A stretch of 11,299 nucleotides of DNA from an uncultured Actinomycetes bacterium. GTDB taxonomy: Bacteria; Actinomycetota; Acidimicrobiia; Acidimicrobiales; RAAP-2. Below the pieces are notes generated by a model. The model did not search any database. It worked only from the letters and a program-made list of their open reading frames with translations, and was not told where the DNA came from. Of the stretch, positions 7,109 to 11,299 are shown piece by piece (position 1 is the first letter of the stretch; every line of letters starts with the position of its first letter). The position numbers and the translations under genes are program-made. The DNA lies in contig CAIKFN010000078.1 in assembly GCA_903826715.1 (NCBI GenBank), positions 1 through 11,299 of the forward strand, written 5' to 3'.

Positions 7109-8145
7109 TGCCGGGCTGGAATGGTCTTCTGAATGAATATGCACAGTGGTTCAACCTCGAAGGCGTTAACGAAGTAGTCACACTCCAAGAAGGCAACACA
7201 CCGCTTATTCGTGCGGACCGACTCTCTGAGCGCCTGGAAGCTGATGTCTGGCTGAAGTTCGAAGGACTTAACCCATCTGGTTCTTTTAAGGACCGTGGAA
7301 TGACCAACGCTGTCACCCAGGCCAAGGCCAAGGGCGCGAAGACTGTTATCTGTGGGTCTACTGGAAACACCTCGGCCGCCGCTGCTGCATACGCCGCAAA
7401 AGCTGGCATGGACTGCGTGGTACTTGTTCCTGAAGGAAAGATTTCGCGTGGAAAGCTCGCACAAGCAATTGTGTACGGCGCGAAGGTTTTGCAGATTCGT
7501 GGGAACTTCGACCAAGCACTTAACTTGGCTCGCGAGCTGACCCAGCACATTCCCATCACCATTGTTAACTCCATCAACCCAGACCGCATTGAAGGACAAA
7601 AGACCGGTGCATTCGAAGTTGTTGACGTGCTTGGAAAAGCACCAGACATTCTTTCCATCCCAGTTGGAAACGCTGGAAACATCACGGCCTACTGGCGTGG
7701 TTTTACGCAGTATCACTTCGCAAAGAAGATAACAACGTTGCCAAAGATGTGGGGCTTTCAAGCCGCTGGTGCAGCGCCAATTGTTCTTGGGTACCCAGTT
7801 GAGAATCCAGAGACAATCGCTACGGCTATTCGTATTGGTAATCCAGCGAGCTGGGTCCCAGCACTTGAAGTTATTGCCGAGTCGCACGGTGACATTCGTG
7901 CTGTTACAGACGAAGAAATTCTTGACGCGTATCGCTACCTTGCGCGCTATGAATCAATTTTCACTGAGCCAGCGTCCGCAGCATCAGTGGCCGGACTCAT
8001 TAAGTTCGGTGTTCCTAAGGGCTCAACGGTTGTCTGTGTGCTTACGGGTAACGGCCTGAAAGACCCAGATACAGCAACCATGGATACTGCTGAGCCTGAC
8101 GTGGTTGACGCCACCATCAAGGCACTTCTTTCCAAGATTTCCTAG
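7108..8145 (+). CDS. thrC: Threonine synthase (short form)
   Basis: PLP enzyme converting O-phospho-L-homoserine to L-threonine and phosphate. At 345 residues it is the short bacterial form, without the N-terminal extension of the E. coli, plant and yeast type. Motifs: LQEGNTPLIRADRL near the start, PLP lysine K61 in NPSGSFKDRGMTNAV, CGSTGNTSAAAAAYAAKAG, the phosphate-binding VGNAGNITAYWRGF, and the C-terminal CVLTGNGLKDPDTA. The start is ATG 7108, which shares one base with the hom stop, with GAGGGAG (7094-7100) seven bases upstream. Its substrate needs homoserine kinase (ThrB), often encoded next in Actinobacteria; here the next gene is rho. Confidence 0.96.
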   Translation: MPGWNGLLNEYAQWFNLEGVNEVVTLQEGNTPLIRADRLSERLEADVWLKFEGLNPSGSFKDRGMTNAVTQAKAKGAKTVICGSTGNTSAAAAAYAAKAGMDCVVLVPEGKISRGKLAQAIVYGAKVLQIRGNFDQALNLARELTQHIPITIVNSINPDRIEGQKTGAFEVVDVLGKAPDILSIPVGNAGNITAYWRGFTQYHFAKKITTLPKMWGFQAAGAAPIVLGYPVENPETIATAIRIGNPASWVPALEVIAESHGDIRAVTDEEILDAYRYLARYESIFTEPASAASVAGLIKFGVPKGSTVVCVLTGNGLKDPDTATMDTAEPDVVDATIKALLSKIS

Positions 8146-8148
8146 GCA

Positions 8149-8177
8149 TTTACACCGGGGCTAAGTCCGGCTACACT
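8149..8177 (+). promoter_or_regulatory. Promoter of rho
   Basis: TTTACA (8149-8154) and TACACT (8172-8177) are separated by 17 bases, the best sigma-70-like pair in the window. It predicts a start near 8184 and a leader of about 113 nt. The spacer holds a CCGG-N8-CCGG dyad (8155-8158, 8167-8170), which could be an operator or a weak remnant of a thrC terminator. Confidence 0.65.
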
Positions 8178-8183
8178 TTTACT

Positions 8184-8296
8184 TGTCGTCCGCGACCGGC
8201 CTTTTGCCAGCGTGCGGAAAATCTTCCAAGACGGCACTTCTTTATTTTTTCTCTGTCCAGGATTCTTTTTCACGGACAGCGAGGAAGGAAACACTT
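8184..8296 (+). promoter_or_regulatory. rho leader with alternative hairpins (candidate attenuator)
   Basis: Three pairings are visible. Stem 1 joins TCCGC (8189-8193) to GCGGA (8214-8218), with GGC/GCC inside it. Stem 2 joins GTGCGGAA (8212-8219) to TTCC (8224-8227) and GCAC (8234-8237) across a six-base bulge, and is followed at once by a U-rich tract (8238-8250). Stems 1 and 2 share bases, so only one can form. Stem 3 joins CTGTCC (8253-8258) to GGACAG (8274-8279), ending one base before the RBS. E. coli rho is known to be autoregulated by termination in its leader. A similar role here is inference. Confidence 0.45.
8281..8289 (+). promoter_or_regulatory. RBS fixing the ATG start of rho
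   Basis: GAGGAAGGA lies seven bases before ATG 8297. It chooses that start over the in-frame TTG at 8183, which would add 38 residues of unlikely sequence encoded by the structured leader. Confidence 0.85.
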
Positions 8297-9952
8297 ATGG
8301 CTGCAAAGCCCACTCCAGATCGTTCAGACCTTGAATCTAAGAGCGTCGCAGATCTGCAAAAAATTGCTGAAGTAACTGGAGCAAAGCCTTCGGGCCGTTC
8401 AAAGGCAGCAATTGTTGACGCCATCATGAACGCCGGCGCTTCAGACACTTCAGATACCCAGAGCCGTGCAGTTCGCTCACGTCGTACTGTCGCAACGCCA
8501 GTTGATGACTTTGATGACCTCCTTGGAGAGTTTGTCGCTGACGCTAAGACTGAAAAGCCCGCTTCTGCACCTTCAACAGAGTCATCGTCGACTCCTTCGC
8601 CTGCACCAGAACGCCAGAACAATCCCCCTCGCCAGAACAACAACCAACAGCGTGAGCGCCAGCCTCGTGATTTTGGAAACGAGCAGGGTGGACGAAATAA
8701 CCGCCGCAACCGCCGCAACCGTAATGACCGTGGAGACCGAGGCAACAGCAACGCAGGACGCGAACGTTTCGGTGGCGAAGCAATGCCAAATGCTGATCAG
8801 CCATACGACGGTGAGCTCGTAGAAGTTCAGGGTCTACTTGACCTTCGTGACGATGGCTACGGCTTCTTGCGTGTGAAGGGTTTTCACCCATCACCAAATG
8901 ACGTGTACGTCTCAATCAACCAGGTTCGTCGTTTTCACTTGCGCAAGGGTGACACCATTGTTGGTGGCTACCGACCAGCGGCATCAAACGAAAAGTACCC
9001 AGCGCTTCTTCGCGTTGACCTCGTACAAGGACTCGACCCAGAAGTTGCCCGTCTTCGTCCAAAGTTCGAAGACTTAACACCACTGTTCCCAGACGAGAAG
9101 CTCAAGCTTGAAACGTCTGAAGGAAAGAGTGACCTCACTCCTCGTATTGTTGACCTACTCGCACCAATTGGTAAGGGTCAGCGTGGACTTATTGTTTCAC
9201 CGCCTAAGGCCGGTAAGACAACAATCATGAAGCAAATTGCACACTCAATCGAAGAGAACAACCCTGATGTTCACCTCATGGTGCTACTCGTTGACGAGCG
9301 ACCTGAAGAAGTAACTGACATGCGCCGCAGTGTGAAGGGTGAAGTTATTGCGTCAACGTTTGACCGACCTGCTGAAGAGCACACGCACATTGCAGAACTC
9401 TGCATTGAGCGTGCGAAGCGTCTTGTAGAAATTGGCCGTGACGTAGTAATCATCCTTGACGGTATTACACGTCTTGCTCGTGCGTACAACCTTGCAGCTC
9501 CTGCAACTGGACGAATCATGTCTGGTGGAGTTGACTCTGGTGCGCTCTATCCACCAAAGAAGTTCTTCGGTTCTGCTCGAAACATTGAAGAAGGTGGTTC
9601 GCTCACCATTCTTGCGAGTGCACTTGTAGAAACTGGCTCAAAGATGGACGAAGTTATCTTCGAAGAATTCAAGGGAACTGGAAACATGGAACTCAAGCTT
9701 GACCGTCGTCTTGCTGAGCGCCGCTTGTTCCCAGCTATTGACGTCAACGGATCGTCAACTCGCCACGAAGAACTCCTCTTTGACCGTGATGTTCTGCCTC
9801 AGGTGTGGAAACTACGCCGTGTGCTGAACGGCCTTGCAGCTGAAGGTCGCGACGCGGCTGGGCTTGAGCTCCTTATTGACAAATTGAAGTCAACCCGCAG
9901 TAATGACGAGTTCTTGGCCGAGATTGCCAAGGGCCCGGCACCCACCTCGTAA
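8297..9952 (+). CDS. rho: Transcription termination factor Rho
   Basis: Hexameric RNA-dependent ATPase and translocase that terminates transcription. It has 551 residues against 419 in E. coli; the excess is an N-terminal insertion typical of Actinobacteria. Order: Rho_N helical domain (about 10-50, VADLQKIAEVTGAKPSGRSK); acidic/Pro/Ser linker; a low-complexity Arg/Asn/Gln-rich segment (about 106-152, including RNNRRNRRNRNDRGDRG); cold-shock RNA-binding domain (about 172-245, LLDLRDDGYGFLRV); ATPase domain with Walker A PPKAGKTT (K307), LLVDERPEEVTDMRR, Walker B VVIILDGITRLARAYN, secondary RNA-binding Q-loop SGGVDSGALYPPKKFFG and R-loop EEFKGTGNMELKLDR. The start is ATG 8297 behind a strong RBS. 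It has its own promoter after thrC and precedes rpmE and prfA, the usual actinobacterial order. Confidence 0.97.
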   Translation: MAAKPTPDRSDLESKSVADLQKIAEVTGAKPSGRSKAAIVDAIMNAGASDTSDTQSRAVRSRRTVATPVDDFDDLLGEFVADAKTEKPASAPSTESSSTPSPAPERQNNPPRQNNNQQRERQPRDFGNEQGGRNNRRNRRNRNDRGDRGNSNAGRERFGGEAMPNADQPYDGELVEVQGLLDLRDDGYGFLRVKGFHPSPNDVYVSINQVRRFHLRKGDTIVGGYRPAASNEKYPALLRVDLVQGLDPEVARLRPKFEDLTPLFPDEKLKLETSEGKSDLTPRIVDLLAPIGKGQRGLIVSPPKAGKTTIMKQIAHSIEENNPDVHLMVLLVDERPEEVTDMRRSVKGEVIASTFDRPAEEHTHIAELCIERAKRLVEIGRDVVIILDGITRLARAYNLAAPATGRIMSGGVDSGALYPPKKFFGSARNIEEGGSLTILASALVETGSKMDEVIFEEFKGTGNMELKLDRRLAERRLFPAIDVNGSSTRHEELLFDRDVLPQVWKLRRVLNGLAAEGRDAAGLELLIDKLKSTRSNDEFLAEIAKGPAPTS

Positions 9953-9959
9953 TTTCCTG

Positions 9960-9965
9960 TAAACT
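9960..9965 (+). promoter_or_regulatory. Putative -10 element of rpmE
   Basis: TAAACT lies 24 bases before the rpmE ATG and resembles the -10 boxes at pyk, lysA, hom and rho (TAnA[C/G]T). A start near 9972 would leave a leader of about 18 nt with AAGGAG. No -35 box is evident, and readthrough from rho is equally possible. Confidence 0.4.
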
Positions 9966-9989
9966 CTTACTTCGCAACAAGGAGCACTA

Positions 9990-10217
9990 ATGAAGCCAGA
10001 TATTCACCCAAACTACGCAGACGCGACTGTTACCTGCTCGTGTGGAAACACGTTCGTGACTCAGTCGACAAAGTCTGTGATGACGGTTGAACTCTGCAAC
10101 GAGTGTCACCCATTCTTCACCGGTAAGCAGAAGCTTGTTGACACTGGTGGACGTGTTGAGCGTTTCGAGCGCCGTTACGCGCAAAAGACCACCAAGGCGC
10201 GCGCTCCTAAGGCTTAA
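9990..10217 (+). CDS. rpmE: 50S ribosomal protein L31, zinc-binding form
   Basis: Component of the large ribosomal subunit that bridges to the small subunit. It has 75 residues and starts MKPDIHPNYADATVTCSCGN, typical of L31. The four zinc-ligand cysteines are present as CxC (C16, C18) and CxxC (C36, C39, in CNECHPFFTGKQK), so this is the C+ (type A) form rather than the zinc-free YkgM/RpmE2 form that replaces it under zinc starvation. The basic C-terminal tail (RRYAQKTTKARAPKA) would contact rRNA. AAGGAG (9979-9984) lies five bases before the ATG. It sits between rho and prfA, a common bacterial arrangement. Confidence 0.97.
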   Translation: MKPDIHPNYADATVTCSCGNTFVTQSTKSVMTVELCNECHPFFTGKQKLVDTGGRVERFERRYAQKTTKARAPKA

Positions 10218-10238
10218 GGCCTAGAGCTCGCAACCTTC

Positions 10239-11299
10239 GTGCGCTCTGTAGACGACACACTTAACGCCCTTCAGGACGAACTTCGCATTGTCGAAACTTC
10301 TCTCGCTGAACCTGACGTTGCTAGTGATCTAACTCGACTTCGTGATCTTTCACGTCGTCACAAAGAACTCAGCGAAATTAATGTCGCCTGGAACGAACTA
10401 AAAGCCGTTCAAGAGGACTACGCCACTGCCAAAGAAATGTTTAATGATTCATCTGGTGATGACCGTGAACAATGGCGCGAGGAAATGAACAACGCGGAAG
10501 CAAAAATTCCTCTGCTGGAATCAACACTCGAAACATTGCTACTACCACGTGACCCTAACGAGGGTAGAAACGTGATTATTGAAATCCGTGGTGCCGAAGG
10601 TGGGGAAGAGGCAAACCTTTTTGCTGGCGACCTTGCTGACATGTACCGCCGCTACGTCGCGATTCGTGGATGGAAGCTCGACGTTATTGAACTTCGTGAA
10701 TCCGAGCAAGGTGGGCTTGATGAAGCAACCTTCTTGGTTAAGGGCGATGACGCTTGGGCGAGACTTGAACACGAAGCAGGTGTTCATCGTGTGCAGCGTG
10801 TTCCAGTTACTGAAGCGAAGGGTCGCGTCCACACGTCATCTGCCACAGTTTCAATCCTTCCTGAAGCCGAAGAAGTTGACGTTGCGCTAAATCCAGCAGA
10901 ACTAAAGATTGATGTCTATCGTTCATCTGGTCCTGGTGGGCAGAGCGTTAACACCACTGACTCAGCAGTTCGCATTACTCACATTCCCACCGGCATTGTT
11001 GTTGCAATGCAGGACGAAAAGAGTCAAATCCAAAATCGCGCCAAGGCACTCATTGTCCTTCGATCCAGACTCCTAAAGGCCGCACAAGATGCGCAGGCCG
11101 ATGAACTCAGTTTGCTAAAGCGTGGCCAAATTGGAACTGGCTCTAGAGGTGAGAAGATTCGCACCTATAACTTCAAAGAAAATCGAGTCACTGACCACCG
11201 AATCAACCTCACCACGTACGCCCTTGATGACGTACTTGCTGGGAACCTCGATACGTACGTTGATGCGTTGCTCGCTGAAAAGCGTGCTCGCCAATTGGC
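10239..11299 (+). CDS. prfA: Peptide chain release factor 1 (RF1), 3' end beyond window
   Basis: Recognises UAA and UAG stop codons and triggers release of the finished peptide at the ribosome. 353 codons are inside the window without a stop. E. coli RF1 has 360 residues, and the alignable end (ALLAEKRARQL) shows only a few residues are missing. Domains: N-terminal coiled coil (about 1-100); stop-codon reader motif PVT at 189-191, which marks RF1 rather than RF2 (SPF in RF2); and catalytic GGQ at 233-235 in SSGPGGQSVNTTDSAVRITH, whose glutamine is the usual PrmC methylation target. The start GTG 10239 is the only common start codon in frame between the rpmE stop and the conserved region. It has no good Shine-Dalgarno sequence and sits 21 bases after rpmE, so coupling to rpmE is likely. 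Confidence 0.95.
   Translation, partial: MRSVDDTLNALQDELRIVETSLAEPDVASDLTRLRDLSRRHKELSEINVAWNELKAVQEDYATAKEMFNDSSGDDREQWREEMNNAEAKIPLLESTLETLLLPRDPNEGRNVIIEIRGAEGGEEANLFAGDLADMYRRYVAIRGWKLDVIELRESEQGGLDEATFLVKGDDAWARLEHEAGVHRVQRVPVTEAKGRVHTSSATVSILPEAEEVDVALNPAELKIDVYRSSGPGGQSVNTTDSAVRITHIPTGIVVAMQDEKSQIQNRAKALIVLRSRLLKAAQDAQADELSLLKRGQIGTGSRGEKIRTYNFKENRVTDHRINLTTYALDDVLAGNLDTYVDALLAEKRARQL

Noticed and set aside
6865..7887. A 340-codon open frame on the minus strand, opposite hom and thrC
   Set aside because: It lies fully antisense to two well-conserved enzymes, is rich in Trp, Cys and Asn, and shows no family motif or RBS; it is a by-product of codon bias on the plus strand.
8151..8181. 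Intrinsic terminator for thrC
   Set aside because: The CCGG/CCGG stem has four pairs and the TTTT follows after several bases; the sequence is better explained as the rho promoter.
8183..8296. Upstream extension of rho from TTG 8183
   Set aside because: It lies in the predicted leader, starts at about the predicted transcription start, and gives a Ser/Phe-rich sequence unlike Rho; ATG 8297 has a strong RBS.
8701..8718. Tandem CCGCCGCAA repeat as a mobile or regulatory repeat
   Set aside because: Only two units, in frame, encoding RRN repeats within the disordered part of Rho; low-complexity coding sequence suffices.
10579..10890. A 103-codon frame inside prfA
   Set aside because: It is out of frame within the conserved RF1 catalytic region and has no recognisable features of its own.
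1..11299. New defence, mobile or biosynthetic system
   Set aside because: Every gene on the window belongs to a known housekeeping or transport family; no transposase, integrase, CRISPR repeat, toxin-antitoxin pair or unknown gene cluster was found.

Overview
This 11.3 kb window is a gene-dense stretch of bacterial chromosome, most likely from an actinobacterium of moderate G+C (about half by eye, not computed). The evidence is the order lysA-hom-thrC-rho-rpmE-prfA, which is characteristic of Actinobacteria, a long Arg/Asn/Gln-rich insertion in the N-terminal half of Rho, a short-form threonine synthase, and two genes whose promoters place the transcription start on the start codon (leaderless mRNAs). 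Its lower G+C than Streptomyces or Mycobacterium would fit aquatic Actinobacteria or Acidimicrobiia. That placement is inference.

Left block (1-2932): a cobalamin riboswitch, cut on its 5' side by the window edge, precedes a three-gene vitamin B12 ABC importer: substrate-binding protein (btuF-like), FecCD-type permease (btuC-like) and ATPase (btuD-like). A hairpin just upstream of the first gene can pair the whole Shine-Dalgarno region, so the switch probably acts on translation. Permease and ATPase genes overlap by four bases.

Middle block (2933-4513): a divergent pyruvate kinase gene, starting at TTG 2973 behind its own promoter and RBS, lacks most potassium ligands of the K+-dependent enzymes. 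Next comes a tRNA-Arg(CCG) gene on the minus strand with an encoded CCA end, convergent with pyk and divergent from lysA.

Amino-acid block (4514-8145): lysA (last step of lysine synthesis), hom and thrC (homoserine and threonine branch). lysA and hom each have a leaderless-type promoter; thrC is coupled to hom by a one-base overlap. thrB, often found beside thrC, is absent here, as is argS, often found beside lysA.

Right block (8146-11299): a good promoter and a leader of about 113 nt with mutually exclusive hairpins and a U tract lead into rho. Then come rpmE (zinc-binding L31) and prfA (release factor 1), whose last few residues run off the window. There is no gene-free stretch above 300 bases; the longest are the riboswitch leader (1-211) and the thrC-rho gap (8146-8296). 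I saw no mobile element, CRISPR array, prophage or clearly new multigene system. The points of most interest are the riboswitch platform, the rho leader, the altered pyruvate kinase and the leaderless promoters.
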